Shown here: in pieces, positions 1-9,286 of the stretch | Position numbering within the stretch: the stretch's first letter is position 1 | How the letters are laid out: each line of letters opens with the position of its first letter | From: Caulobacter sp. Root655 | GTDB lineage: Bacteria > Pseudomonadota > Alphaproteobacteria > Caulobacterales > Caulobacteraceae | DNA: 64,000 bases | Direction of reading: 5' to 3' | Assembly (NCBI RefSeq): GCF_001427665.1 | Contig: NZ_LMHC01000026.1 | Span: forward strand, 63,044-127,043 | Program-made: the position numbers and the translations under genes | Notes under the pieces: model-generated | The model's input: only the letters and a program-made list of their open reading frames with translations | What the model was told of the DNA's origin: nothing | Database searches by the model: none

Positions 1-751
1 GCACGGTGATCCGCCCCTCGGCCGGCAGGGTCCAGTCCCGAGGCGCGCCCTTGGCCAGGGCGTAGGCCGACGCGGGACGGGCCCCTTCCCGCGTCGCCGA
101 GACCAGGGTCAGGGTCTGCCGGCTGGCCTCGCCGCCGCCGTCGTCGATCGTGGCGACCTTCGGCAGGGCGCGACCGGCCTGCCGGACATAGTCGGCATAG
201 CGGAAGTCGAAGGTCATGAAGCCCTGGGTCTCGCGCACGCGGGCCAGATGGGCGGTCGTGCAATCGAACCAGGCCTCGAAGGGCTTGCCGCCGGCGGGCG
301 TCACCTTCACGCGGCGACCCTCGGGCTCGACGCCCAGGGAATCGATGCGGGCCCCGCCGGCGTCGGCGCGCCACCACAGGTCGGCGTTGCGATAGGCCTG
401 GTTGACGGCGACGGCCGGGCGGTCGCCGCCGGCCTGGGGCGTGACGGCGCCGGACAGGTCCTGCATCCAGGCCATCTTGCCGTCGAAGGCGCTGGCGCCG
501 GTCGTCGGGCCCTGCCGGTAGCGCTCGACGAACAGGCCGGTGGCGGTGTCGCTGGTCGTCTCGACCTCGCCGGTCAGGCCCTGGCCGGCATAGGCCCGCC
601 GCACGACCAGGGTCGCCCCCTCGGCCTCCTTGTCCGCCGCGCCCCCACCCAGCACCGCGCGCCGGTTGGCGGCGAACACGGCGGCGGGCGGCGTGTCGGC
701 GGCGCAGATCGCGGGGACGGCGGCGGAGGACAAAAGCAGGGGCAGGAACAT
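1..751 (-). CDS. Secreted protein, C-terminus cut by window edge; probable N-terminal part of an aspartyl-protease-family protein
   Basis: An open minus-strand frame runs from an ATG at 751 off the left edge, giving about 250 residues. It begins with a signal peptide (MFLPLLLSSAAVPAICA) and continues with a beta-rich stretch resembling the LolA-like N-terminal domain found ahead of retropepsin-type domains in Caulobacter secreted aspartyl proteases. Recognisable pieces are RRAYAGQGLTGEVETTSDT, DGKMAWMQDLSG and QAYRNADLWWRAD. The catalytic DTG part would lie outside the window, so the protease call is an inference from the N-terminal pattern alone. The start is divergent from the AraC gene and the two ATGs share one CATG. 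Confidence 0.6.
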   Translation of the reverse strand, partial: MFLPLLLSSAAVPAICAADTPPAAVFAANRRAVLGGGAADKEAEGATLVVRRAYAGQGLTGEVETTSDTATGLFVERYRQGPTTGASAFDGKMAWMQDLSGAVTPQAGGDRPAVAVNQAYRNADLWWRADAGGARIDSLGVEPEGRRVKVTPAGGKPFEAWFDCTTAHLARVRETQGFMTFDFRYADYVRQAGRALPKVATIDDGGGEASRQTLTLVSATREGARPASAYALAKGAPRDWTLPAEGRITV

Positions 752-1562
752 GGACGGCCTTTGCGCGACGAAGACCGTCTGCCTATCATCGCGGCCGAAC
801 GACGGTCTTGAACCGAATTCACATCCGCCCCGGGGCCGCCAACTGCCTGTTCGCCACGCTTCCGTCCGCGCCGTCGAGTCGGGGCGGCTCTCGCATCCGC
901 CGGGCGAGCGCCTGCCGCGCCACCGCCACGACGTCGGCTTCGCCGCCGTGGTGCTGGCGGGCGGCTATGTCGAGGCGGGCGACACCGGCCGGCACCGCGT
1001 AACCGTCGGCGACCTGATCCTGCACCGGGCTTTCGAAAGTCATCTGGACGAGATCGACCGACGCGGCGCCCAGGTGCTGGTGCTGCCCTTGCCGCCGGGC
1101 GTTGTCGGCGTGACGCGCGGCCGGTTCTCCGACCCCGACCTGCTGGCGCGCTTGGCGGCCAACGACGCCCACGAGGCGGTTCAGGCCCTGGCCGAAGGAT
1201 TTCAAGCCGCCGCGCTGGTCGACGAGGATTGGCCCGACGTCCTGGCTCGCCAGCTTTTGGCCGACCCCGACCTGCCAATCGCCGCTTGGGCGCGCGCGAC
1301 GGGGCTGCATCCTGGCAGCGTCGCACGCGGCTTCCAGCAACAGTTCGGGGTGACGGCGGCGCGGTTCCGGGCGACGGCGCGGGCGCATCGCGCCCTGGCC
1401 GCCCTGGACGACCCGGCCCTCAGCCTGGCCCAGACGGCCGGCGACTGCGGTTTCGCCGACCAGGCCCACATGACGCGGGCGATCGCCGCGCTCACGGGCT
1501 TGACGCCTTATCGCCTGCGCGCGGCGCGATCCACGGTTGCATCGCCTTCCGGATTCTTCTAG
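750..1562 (+). CDS. AraC-family transcriptional regulator
   Basis: About 270 residues if the ATG at 750 is used. The N-terminal half is a cupin-like sensor (PRHRHDVGFAAVVLAGGYVE, then HRVTVGDLILH). The C-terminal ~100 residues form two helix-turn-helix units typical of AraC (LPIAAWARATGLHPGSVAR; LAQTAGDCGFADQAHMTRA; ending LTGLTPYRLR). The start is uncertain: homology-like sequence begins near residue 30 (LPVRHASVRAVE) and no clear ribosome site precedes the ATG, so an alternative codon near 846 is possible. The gene ends 48 bases before the NAD salvage genes in the same direction, so it may regulate or be co-transcribed with them (inference). Confidence 0.8.
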   Translation: MDGLCATKTVCLSSRPNDGLEPNSHPPRGRQLPVRHASVRAVESGRLSHPPGERLPRHRHDVGFAAVVLAGGYVEAGDTGRHRVTVGDLILHRAFESHLDEIDRRGAQVLVLPLPPGVVGVTRGRFSDPDLLARLAANDAHEAVQALAEGFQAAALVDEDWPDVLARQLLADPDLPIAAWARATGLHPGSVARGFQQQFGVTAARFRATARAHRALAALDDPALSLAQTAGDCGFADQAHMTRAIAALTGLTPYRLRAARSTVASPSGFF

Positions 1563-1610
1563 CTTGACCGTGTCCGGGGAGACCGGACGCCCATAGCATG
1601 AGGGAGCCTC

Positions 1611-2648
1611 ATGATGCGTTACGCCTACGTCGCCTATGTCGGGCGGTTCGAGCCCTTTCACCTGGGACATCTATCGGTGATCCGCCGTGCGCTCGACGAA
1701 GCGCCCCGCGTGATCGTGCTGATCGGCTCGGCGCAGGCCCCCCGCAGCGCTCGCAATCCCTGGACCTTCGAAGAACGCGCCGTGATGATCCGCGCCGCGC
1801 TCGGCCCCGACGCCGGCCGGCTGATCCTCCGCCCGTTGGTCGACCACCTCTACAACGAGACCGCCTGGATCGCGGACGTCCAGGACAGCGTCGCCGGCGC
1901 TATCGCCGAGGACGGCGGGGCGGTGAACGCCAGCGTCGCGCTGATCGGCCACGAGAAGGACGCCTCCAGCTATTACTTGCGGGCCTTTCCGCAATGGGCG
2001 CTGATCGACGTCGATCAGACCGCCATGCTGTCGGCGACCGACCTGCGCCGCCACCTGTTCGCCGACGATCCCGGTGCGCTGCGCCTGCTGGAGGCCAACG
2101 TGCCGGGGCCGGTGCTGGGCATGATCCAGGCCTTCCGCACCACCGAGGCCTATGGCCGGGTGGCCGACGAGTTCGCCCATGTCGAGGCCTACAAGGCCGC
2201 GTGGTCTGTCGCGCCCTACGCGCCGACCTTCGTCACCGCCGACGCCGTGGTCGTCCACTCCGGCCACGTGCTGCTGGTCAAGCGCAAGGCCCAGCCGGGC
2301 AAGGGGCTGTGGGCGCTGCCGGGCGGTTTCGTCAATCCGCGCGAGACTGTGCTGGACGCCGCCCTTCGCGAGCTGCGCGAAGAGACCCGGCTGAAACTGC
2401 CCGCGCCGGTGCTGCGCGGCGGGCTGAAGGCCCAGGGCGTGTTCGACCACCCCGACCGTTCGCTGCGTGGCCGCACCATCACCCACGCTTTCCACTTCGA
2501 GTTCCCGGCCGGACCTCTGCCGGCCGTGCGTGGCGGCGACGACGCGGCCCGCGCCCGCTGGACGCCGGTGGCCGAGGCTCGCCGGATGCGCGGCGCTCTG
2601 TTCGAGGACCACTTCCACATCCTCGAGCACTTCCTCGGTGCGGCCTGA
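1611..2648 (+). CDS. nadM: Bifunctional nicotinamide-nucleotide adenylyltransferase / Nudix hydrolase
   Basis: The 345-residue protein fuses two domains. Residues ~1-180 are an archaeal/NadM-type NMN adenylyltransferase with the nucleotidyltransferase motif GRFEPFHLGH (residues 11-20) and a later LSATDLRR that stands for the ISSTxxR motif. Residues ~205-345 form a Nudix domain with a complete Nudix box starting GGFVNPRE near residue 237 and ending RELREETRL. The family makes NAD+ from NMN and ATP; the Nudix half is usually an ADP-ribose or NAD-derivative hydrolase. A GAGGGAG ribosome site precedes ATGATG, so the first or second Met could start. It is followed 70 bases later by nadV, its pathway partner. 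Confidence 0.9.
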   Translation: MMRYAYVAYVGRFEPFHLGHLSVIRRALDEAPRVIVLIGSAQAPRSARNPWTFEERAVMIRAALGPDAGRLILRPLVDHLYNETAWIADVQDSVAGAIAEDGGAVNASVALIGHEKDASSYYLRAFPQWALIDVDQTAMLSATDLRRHLFADDPGALRLLEANVPGPVLGMIQAFRTTEAYGRVADEFAHVEAYKAAWSVAPYAPTFVTADAVVVHSGHVLLVKRKAQPGKGLWALPGGFVNPRETVLDAALRELREETRLKLPAPVLRGGLKAQGVFDHPDRSLRGRTITHAFHFEFPAGPLPAVRGGDDAARARWTPVAEARRMRGALFEDHFHILEHFLGAA

Positions 2649-2718
2649 CCGCAGGTATTTCCCGGGCCAAGGGGACAGACCCCGTGGCGCCCTTTAGCGA
2701 CGTGAAGGAGCTTCCGTC

Positions 2719-4110
2719 ATGATCAACCCGATCCTCAACACCGACAGCTACAAGACCAGCCACCATCTGCAGTACCCGTCGGGCGCGACGCGGGTGTTCT
2801 CCTATGTCGAGAGCCGGGGCGGGGCCCATGACGCCACGCTGTTCTTCGGCCTGCAGGCGATCCTGAAGTCCGAGTTCCTGACCCCCGTGACGACCGCGCA
2901 TGTCGATGAGGCGGAGGAACTGCTGACCGCCCACGGCCTGCCGTTCAATCGCGTCGGGTGGGACCTGCTGGTCGCGCGCCACGGCGGCCGGCTGCCGATC
3001 GAGATCCGCGCGGTGGCCGAGGGCAGCGTCATTCCGACCCACAACGCGATGATGACCGTGGTCAACAACGATCCCGACTTCTTCTGGCTGACCAGCTATG
3101 TCGAGACCGCGCTGCTGCGGGTCTGGTACCCGGTGACGGTGGCGACGATCAGCTGGAGCGTCCGCCAGGCGATCAAGGCGGCGCTGGAAAAGACCGCCGA
3201 CGACGTCGAGGGTCAACTGCCGTTCAAGCTGCACGATTTCGGGGCGCGCGGCGTATCCAGCGAGGCCTCCGCCGCCCTGGGCGGGCTGGCCCACCTGGTC
3301 AGCTTCCAAGGCAGCGACACCCTGTCGGCGATCGTCGCGGGCCGGCGGTTCTACGGCGAGCCGATGGCTGGGTTCAGCATCCCCGCCGCCGAGCACAGCA
3401 CGATCACCAGCTGGGGCCGCGAGCACGAGGTCGACGCCTACGCCAACATGATCGCGCGGTTCGGCAAGCCGGGCGCGACCTATGCCGTGGTCTCCGACAG
3501 CTACGACCTCTACGCGGCGATCGAGCACCTGTGGGGCGAGACCCTGCGCCAGCAAGTGATCGACAGCGGCGCGACCCTGGTGGTGCGGCCCGACAGCGGA
3601 GACCCGGTCACCGTGGTGGCCAAGACCCTGGCCCTGCTCGCCGAGCGGTTCGGGACCACGCTGAACGGCAAGGGCTACAAGGTGCTCAACACCGTGCGGG
3701 TGATCCAGGGCGACGGGGTCAATCCGGAGAGTATCCAGGCCATCCTCGACCGCACCATCGCCGACGGCTTCAGCGCCGAGAACATCGCCTTCGGCATGGG
3801 CGGGGCGCTGCTGCAGAAGCTGGACCGCGACACCCAGCGCTTCGCCTACAAGGCCAGCGCCGTCGAGGTGGACGGGGTGTGGCGCGACGTCTTCAAGGAC
3901 CCGGTCACCGACGCGGGCAAGCGCTCCAAGCGCGGGCTGCTGGGGCTGACGCGCGGATCGGACGGCTGGAAGACGGTGGCGGTCGACGGCGCGCGGTTCG
4001 CGCCGCTCGACGGCGGGGAGAACGCCCTGGTTCCGGTGTTTCGCGACGGCGAGCTGCTGGTGGACCTGACCTTGGCGCAGGTGCGGGCGGCGGCGGCGGC
4101 GGCGGGATGA
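2719..4110 (+). CDS. nadV: Nicotinamide phosphoribosyltransferase
   Basis: The 463-residue protein matches the NAMPT/NadV family in full length. It starts with NPILNTDSYKTSHHLQYPSG and carries the family blocks FHDFGARG-like LHDFGARGVSSEASA, FYGEPMAGFSIPAAEHST, VVRPDSGDPV and FGMGGALLQKLDRDTQRF. It converts nicotinamide and PRPP to NMN, which NadM upstream then adenylates to NAD+. A strong GAAGGAG ribosome site sits 8 bases before the ATG. A 26-base perfect palindrome follows the stop. The two genes give a deamidation-independent nicotinamide salvage route, which most alphaproteobacteria do not need because they use PncA/PncB. Confidence 0.95.
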   Translation: MINPILNTDSYKTSHHLQYPSGATRVFSYVESRGGAHDATLFFGLQAILKSEFLTPVTTAHVDEAEELLTAHGLPFNRVGWDLLVARHGGRLPIEIRAVAEGSVIPTHNAMMTVVNNDPDFFWLTSYVETALLRVWYPVTVATISWSVRQAIKAALEKTADDVEGQLPFKLHDFGARGVSSEASAALGGLAHLVSFQGSDTLSAIVAGRRFYGEPMAGFSIPAAEHSTITSWGREHEVDAYANMIARFGKPGATYAVVSDSYDLYAAIEHLWGETLRQQVIDSGATLVVRPDSGDPVTVVAKTLALLAERFGTTLNGKGYKVLNTVRVIQGDGVNPESIQAILDRTIADGFSAENIAFGMGGALLQKLDRDTQRFAYKASAVEVDGVWRDVFKDPVTDAGKRSKRGLLGLTRGSDGWKTVAVDGARFAPLDGGENALVPVFRDGELLVDLTLAQVRAAAAAAG

Positions 4111-4120
4111 GGCGATGAGT

Positions 4121-4146
4121 GGGGACAGGCGCATGCGCCTGTCCCC
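4121..4146. repeat. 26-base perfect palindrome (copy 1), possible terminator
   Basis: The sequence opens GGGGACAGGCGCA and is followed immediately by its exact reverse complement, with no loop. An identical 26-base copy is at 24308-24333. It lies between the convergent ends of nadV and the AEC transporter, so it may act as a bidirectional terminator, though there is no T-tract. Confidence 0.75.
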
Positions 4147-4161
4147 GATCGTGCGTCGAGC

Positions 4162-5142
4162 CTAGACCGCCATCCGCGCCAGCAGCACCGCGACGGCCGA
4201 CAAGGTGAGGCAGGACACGGCCGTGGTCAGGGCCACGGTCCGGGCTCCGCCGCGCTCGAAGACGCTGTGGGCCTTGGTCTGGATGAAGACGTTGACCGCG
4301 GTCGGGGTGGCGGCCATCAGGGTCGCGCCCAGGCGGAAGCCCAGCGGCGCGTCGACCAGGCCGGTGGCGATCCAGGCGGCGGCCGGCAGGATCGCCAGCT
4401 TGGCGACGGCGGCCAGGATGATCGGACCCCAGCGCGGGGTCGGGGCGGGCTCTTCGGGCGCGGGCTCGCAGGGTTCGCCGGCGATCGGCTCGCCGGTCAG
4501 GCCCAGGGCGACGCCCAGGGCGACCAGGGCCACGGGGCTGCCCGAGGCGGCCGCGGCGGCCACCGCCCGGTCGAGCATGCCGGGCAGGGACAGTCCCAGC
4601 AAGGCCAGGGCCGTGCCGGTGATCGCCGCCAGCACGATCGGGTTGCGCAGGGCCTGCATCAGCGAGCGCCAGGTCGAGCGGCCGCCGGCCCAGCCCAGCA
4701 GGCCGACGCCGACGGCGGCGACGACCACGAAGTCCACCGCCACCACCCCGGCCGACAGCCGCGCGGTCTCGGGGCCGAGCACGGAGACGACGATCGGCAG
4801 GCCCAGGAACGCGCTGTTGCCCAGGCCGCCCGCCAAGGCGGCGCCGGCCCGCTCCTCGCGCGTCCAGCGCAGGGCGAGGCCGACCGTGACCATCAGGGCC
4901 ACCACCAGCAGGGCGCAGGCGCCATAGGCGGTCAGGCCCAGGGCCAGGGCCCGGTCGGGCGCGCCGACCCGCGACAGCGAGTGGATGAGCAGGGCGGGAA
5001 AGCCGATCCAGTAGACATAGGTCGACAGTCCGGTGGACATCCGCGCGTCGAACAGGCGCAGCCGCGCCAGGACGACGCCGGCCGCCACCAGCATGAAGAA
5101 CGGCAGCACCCGCTGGGGCACGTCGAGCAAAAGGTCGGTCAC
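4162..5142 (-). CDS. AEC (auxin efflux carrier) family transporter
   Basis: A 326-residue membrane protein with about ten hydrophobic segments in two halves, the layout of the AEC/PIN-like permeases. Family signals are GFPALLIHSLSR early, GLGNSAFLGLPIVVSVLG in the middle and a terminal segment with ATLMAATPTAVNVFIQTKAH. A charged, proline/glutamate-rich loop (EPCEPAPEEPAPTP) separates the halves. Bacterial members export malonate, malate or unknown organic anions; the substrate here cannot be told. The start is a GTG at 5142 without a clear ribosome site. It is a monocistronic gene convergent with nadV. Confidence 0.88.
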   Translation of the reverse strand: MTDLLLDVPQRVLPFFMLVAAGVVLARLRLFDARMSTGLSTYVYWIGFPALLIHSLSRVGAPDRALALGLTAYGACALLVVALMVTVGLALRWTREERAGAALAGGLGNSAFLGLPIVVSVLGPETARLSAGVVAVDFVVVAAVGVGLLGWAGGRSTWRSLMQALRNPIVLAAITGTALALLGLSLPGMLDRAVAAAAASGSPVALVALGVALGLTGEPIAGEPCEPAPEEPAPTPRWGPIILAAVAKLAILPAAAWIATGLVDAPLGFRLGATLMAATPTAVNVFIQTKAHSVFERGGARTVALTTAVSCLTLSAVAVLLARMAV

Positions 5143-5241
5143 GGGTTTAACGGGGTAGGGCGCAAGCGCGGCGGTCTCCGCCCGGAAGGGCCGCCTGTCG
5201 ATACCATTGGCGACGGCGAGCGGTCCAGCGTAGCGCTCAAG

Positions 5242-5814
5242 CTAGCGCTCGTCGGCCGGCAGGCGCACATGCACCAGCCGCCACTCGAACAGCTTGCCGC
5301 GTCGGAAGGTGAAGACGGTCGCCTGGGCCGGCCGACCGGGACGCTTGATCGCGATGCGCACCCGGTTGGGGTCCCAATAGGCGATGGTGGGATGCGGCCC
5401 GGCGACGGCGGCCTTGACCCTGTCGGTCGCCGTCGCCGGCCTGGCGGGCGGCGGGGCCGCGCCGGGCGCATAGCCGCGGGTCAGGGCCGACAGGCCGGCC
5501 ACCGTCAGATAGCGGTCGACCTTGGGCTCGGGCGGGGCGATCGGCTCGATGGCGCGCTTGAAGACGTTCAGGGGATCGCGCCAGATCGACGGCGGCTCGG
5601 CGGGCGCCGCGGCGGGCGCGGTCTCGTTCAACTGGGCGGTCAGGCTGCGGCGCACGGCGGGGAAGTCGACCAGCTCGCTGATCGCCTGCACGTCCTCGTA
5701 CTGGGCGGCGGCCTTGAGGGCGCGAAAGGCGAACCAGGGCGCGGTGGCGAAGGCGGTGGCGAACACGACGATGGCCAGGACCACGAGGTCCCACAATCGC
5801 TTCTGAATGGTCAT
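5242..5814 (-). CDS. DUF2939 domain protein with N-terminal membrane anchor
   Basis: A 190-residue protein with a hydrophobic N-terminal segment (LWDLVVLAIVVFATAFATA) followed by the DUF2939 pattern APWFAFRALKAAAQYEDVQA and ELVDFPAVRRSLTAQLN. An Ala/Pro-rich linker joins this to a C-terminal beta-rich part (YWDPNRVRIAIKRPGRPAQ). DUF2939 proteins are periplasmic or membrane-anchored and have no known role. The gene stands alone between the AEC transporter and the pilus operon, both on the same strand. Confidence 0.8.
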   Translation of the reverse strand: MTIQKRLWDLVVLAIVVFATAFATAPWFAFRALKAAAQYEDVQAISELVDFPAVRRSLTAQLNETAPAAAPAEPPSIWRDPLNVFKRAIEPIAPPEPKVDRYLTVAGLSALTRGYAPGAAPPPARPATATDRVKAAVAGPHPTIAYWDPNRVRIAIKRPGRPAQATVFTFRRGKLFEWRLVHVRLPADER

Positions 5815-5910
5815 CGCGCGCCCCCGCCGCAGAGTTAACGCCGCATAGAAGGCGGTTCGCGGGGCCGCCGCAAGGTCGTTCGCCCAAAACCGTTGTCGGA
5901 GGCCGCCTCG

Positions 5911-6903
5911 TCAGTAGGTGACGGTGGCGACGACGGTGTCGGCATAGGCGCCGGGGGAGGGCGTCGTCTGGGCCGGCGCGCGGCCATAGACGGTGAAGGG
6001 CTGGGATCCGCCCGTGCCGCTGCCGCTCCACACGAAGCCTGCCCCCTGGGCGAGGTCGCCCCACGGCTGGTCGCGGGCGGCGTTCTTGTAGAGGCCGTAG
6101 GTCACGGTCTCCGCCCCTTTCTTCATCTTGCGCAGGGTGGGGCCGGTTCCGGTCAGACCGTTGTTCAGGCCGACGCTGTAGGGGGAGCCGGACGTGCAGG
6201 TGACGCCCAGCGACCCTTGGGCGTCCTTGGCCGCGCTGAGCACGCCCGAGGTTCCGAAATCCACATTGCCGGCGGTGACCTGGCAGTCGGGGACCAGGGT
6301 CGCGCTGAAGGTGAACAGGGCCGGCGTCACGGTCGAGCCCACCGTCACGCCCGAGCAACTCAGGAGATTCAGGCCCCAAAGGAAGGTCTCGCCCACGAAG
6401 TCGCTGGAATAGGTTCCGGGCGCGGTGGTCGTCTGGATCCAGATGCGCCCATAGAGCGTGCGCGAGACGTTGATCGTGCCGCCCAGCCCGGGGGTGGCGG
6501 TGATGGTCGGGGGCGTGCCGAACACCGGCTGCACGGTCGATCCCCAGGGCTGGGAACGGCCGCTGTCCTGATAGATCTGGAACGGCAGGGTGACGCCAGG
6601 CGACAGTTTCAGCAGTCGCCCGCCCGAACCGTCGCCGCCCCCGGAACCGCCGTCCAGGTTCGGGCAAAGCGTGACCGGGATGGCGGGGGTCAGGCCTGAA
6701 CAGCTGAAGTTCAGGGTGGCCGTGGTGTCGACCGTGCCGGCGGTCAGGGGGCTGATGTTCGTGCCGAAGCTGCCGTTGCCGACGCTTACGCTGCAAGTGG
6801 CGGCCTGGGCCGACGTCGGAACGGCCAGCCAGCCGGACGCGCCGATCCCCAGGCCGAGGACCAGCAGGATCAGGATCTTAGCGACAGAGCGCTTCCACGA
6901 CAC
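5911..6903 (-). CDS. Two-domain spore-coat-U (SCPU) protein, probable pilus tip adhesin of a Csu-like system
   Basis: A 330-residue secreted protein (signal peptide through VPTSAQA) containing two successive SCPU domains. The first has CSVSVGNGSFGTN near residue 37; the second has CQVTAGNVDFGTSGVL near residue 207 and ends with the typical PGAYADTVVATVTY strand. The two-domain architecture is that of CsuE-type tip adhesins, in which the first domain binds surfaces and the second is donated by strand complementation. The first domain has an unusual Gly-rich insert (GGSGGGDGSGG). It is the last gene of the operon and overlaps the usher gene by 26 bases. Confidence 0.85.
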   Translation of the reverse strand: MSWKRSVAKILILLVLGLGIGASGWLAVPTSAQAATCSVSVGNGSFGTNISPLTAGTVDTTATLNFSCSGLTPAIPVTLCPNLDGGSGGGDGSGGRLLKLSPGVTLPFQIYQDSGRSQPWGSTVQPVFGTPPTITATPGLGGTINVSRTLYGRIWIQTTTAPGTYSSDFVGETFLWGLNLLSCSGVTVGSTVTPALFTFSATLVPDCQVTAGNVDFGTSGVLSAAKDAQGSLGVTCTSGSPYSVGLNNGLTGTGPTLRKMKKGAETVTYGLYKNAARDQPWGDLAQGAGFVWSGSGTGGSQPFTVYGRAPAQTTPSPGAYADTVVATVTY

Positions 6904-9286
6904 CGGGACCTCCCTTCGGACCGGGAGAAAAGGTGAAACGGACGGCGCAGGTGACGCCGTCCTCGAGATAGACCGTCAGGTCATTGGTGGCGTGAAGGTC
7001 GGTCAGGAAGACCTGGCCGTCATAGCCGACGATGGTGCGCTCGCTCGCGCCGGACCGGGCGGCCTCGGCGCCGGCCGGAACATAACCGCCGTCGGCCAGG
7101 CGCAGGGTCACCAGGGCCGAGGGCGGGCTCTTGGCCACGCCGAAGCGGACCAGAACGCCGCCGCCGTCGATCGGCACGACCAGCTTTTCGGTGTCGGCGG
7201 CTTCCAGGTCCAGCGCCAGCATCCGCGGGTCGATGGCGATCTTGTTGTCGTCGAAGGCCGAGAGGTTGCGCACCACCAGCCGGCCGTCGCGGCCGCTCTG
7301 GCCGATCTTCTGGTTCTGGAACAGCACCGGCACGCCCGGCGCGCCGACATCGACCATGGCGAACGACCCGTCCAGGCGGTTGGCCAGGGCGGGGGCTCCG
7401 CCCAGCCAGGCCAGGGCGCCGTCGATCTGGACCTGGGCCCGGGTGGCGCCGTCGATGTTCTGGGCCGCGCCCGCCACGCGGAACGTGCGGCCGCGATAGG
7501 CGCCCTGGGCCTCGATCCGGGACCGCGCGCCCTGCTCCATCCGCAGGCGCCAGGCGCTGGAGCCCTGGCTCTGGTTTTCGGCCTTGCTGGCCTCGACGAA
7601 GCCGATGGCGTCGCCGCCCTGGGCCTCGGCCCCGATCGTCGCCGAGGTGGCCCCGCCCAGTGGAATCGCCAGGCCGAAGAAGGCTCCGGTGTCACGGCGT
7701 TCGCCGCGCGAGGCGTAGCCCGAGGCGTAGAGGGTCAGGCCGCGGCCCAGGGTCTGGCGCAGCGAGCCCGTCCACACGGCGCGGGTCATGCCGGCCTGGG
7801 TCTCCTGGTCCGAATAGCTCAGGCTGAATGTCGCCGGATCGCCGCCGCGCCGGTAGGGCGTCAGGTCGATGGGGGCGGAGAGGGTGACCTGGTTGACCTC
7901 GCGCGGCGGCGTGTCGGCGTCCCCCCGGACGTCACGCCAGGACTGGATCGCGGTGGCGGAGGCCAGGTCGCGATAGCCCGACGTCGCCCGCATCGCCATG
8001 GCCGAGACGTAGAGGCCGGCGAACCGGCTGTCGAAGACGACCGAGGTCAAGGCGCCCTGGCGATCCTTCTCCCGGCTGGCCGAGGTCGAGACGCCCGCCA
8101 CGCCGAGACCGCCCAGCTGGACGGCGAGGCCCGCGCCCAGATTGGCCAGGCCCGCGCCGCCCTCGGCGTGGCCCTCCAGCGTCAGGCTGTCCAGCAGGCC
8201 GTAGCGCACGCTGCCGGCGGCCAGCAGCGGGTTGGCGTAGGCGTTGGAACGCAGGCCGAAGTAGCGGCGGGCGAACCCCACCTCGGCGGCGTAGTCCACG
8301 AAGCCCCGGCGCAGCAGCAACGGCGTGGTGAAGAACGGCGCGGTCACCGTGGTCTGGCGTCCCGCCGCGTCGCGCAGCACCAGGCGCGCCTCGCTGAAGC
8401 CCCGGGTCGGCGGCAGGCCGTCGATCTCGATCGGTCCGGCCCCGACCCGGCGCGACAACACCGGTATGTCGTTGACGTAGAGGTCGAGGATCGAGGGCGC
8501 GGCGGCGCTGGCTGACAGGCGCGGCGAGGGCATGGTGATCAGGTCGGGGCGGGTGGAGAAGTCGCGCCGGACCTGCAGCCCGGCCATGCGGATGGGACGG
8601 GTCCAGGAAAAGCCCGCATTGATGAAGTCGCCGGCCCGGATGTCGAGGGCACGGCGGGGGGAGTACCAGTTCCAGGCGGTGTCGAGGCGAACCAGGTCGC
8701 TGTGACCCGAGACGTGGATGCCCGAGAAGGCGGAGGTGATGGCGCCGAAGCGGCCGAAGAGCCTGGCGTCCAGCGCGACGCCCAGCGAGCCCAGCTCCGC
8801 CTTGCCGCCGGCCTCGCCCTGTCCGCCGTCGGCGGAAACCGCGTAGTTCAGCACCGCGCCGAAGTCCTGGCGGGCGTTCAGGCCGTCGAGTCCCGGCGGA
8901 CCCAGGTCAAAGCGCTGGGCCCGCAGCGTATCGGCCGCGGCTTCGACCAGCAGTCGCTGGCCGTCCTCGTCATAGGTGGCGCGCAGGCCCGGCAAGGCCG
9001 ACAGGTCGACGGGGCCGGGACGTCCCTGGGGTGGGGGGGGCGGCGACAGGCCGACGGCCCGCATCTCGTCGGCGCTCATCGACAATCGACCGTCGGCGTC
9101 GCGGGTGACGGCCGCCACCAGGCCCGTGCCGTGTCCGTTGATCCAGACCTCCAGCTGCAAATCCTGGGTGATCGCCGTCGGGGCAGAGCGCGAGGGCGGT
9201 GGAACGTCCTGGGCGAGGGCGGGAGATCGGAGGGTGGCGGCGGCCATGATCAGCACCGCCGCCTCAATCGCCAGGGAGCGGCGCAT
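6878..9286 (-). CDS. Fimbrial outer-membrane usher protein (Csu/archaic type)
   Basis: An 802-residue usher with a signal peptide (ending SPALAQ). The N-terminal domain has LQLEVWINGHGTGLV; the beta-barrel and plug region include IDGLPPTRGFSEARLVLRDA and GFVDYAAEVGFARRYFGLRS; the C-terminal domains include VPVLFQNQKIGQSGRDG and end in the conserved VTCAVRFTF-type strand. Ushers form the outer-membrane pore that assembles chaperone-bound pilins. It overlaps the chaperone gene by 23 bases and the tip gene by 26 bases, indicating tight co-translation. Confidence 0.93.
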   Translation of the reverse strand: MRRSLAIEAAVLIMAAATLRSPALAQDVPPPSRSAPTAITQDLQLEVWINGHGTGLVAAVTRDADGRLSMSADEMRAVGLSPPPPPQGRPGPVDLSALPGLRATYDEDGQRLLVEAAADTLRAQRFDLGPPGLDGLNARQDFGAVLNYAVSADGGQGEAGGKAELGSLGVALDARLFGRFGAITSAFSGIHVSGHSDLVRLDTAWNWYSPRRALDIRAGDFINAGFSWTRPIRMAGLQVRRDFSTRPDLITMPSPRLSASAAAPSILDLYVNDIPVLSRRVGAGPIEIDGLPPTRGFSEARLVLRDAAGRQTTVTAPFFTTPLLLRRGFVDYAAEVGFARRYFGLRSNAYANPLLAAGSVRYGLLDSLTLEGHAEGGAGLANLGAGLAVQLGGLGVAGVSTSASREKDRQGALTSVVFDSRFAGLYVSAMAMRATSGYRDLASATAIQSWRDVRGDADTPPREVNQVTLSAPIDLTPYRRGGDPATFSLSYSDQETQAGMTRAVWTGSLRQTLGRGLTLYASGYASRGERRDTGAFFGLAIPLGGATSATIGAEAQGGDAIGFVEASKAENQSQGSSAWRLRMEQGARSRIEAQGAYRGRTFRVAGAAQNIDGATRAQVQIDGALAWLGGAPALANRLDGSFAMVDVGAPGVPVLFQNQKIGQSGRDGRLVVRNLSAFDDNKIAIDPRMLALDLEAADTEKLVVPIDGGGVLVRFGVAKSPPSALVTLRLADGGYVPAGAEAARSGASERTIVGYDGQVFLTDLHATNDLTVYLEDGVTCAVRFTFSPGPKGGPGVVEALCR

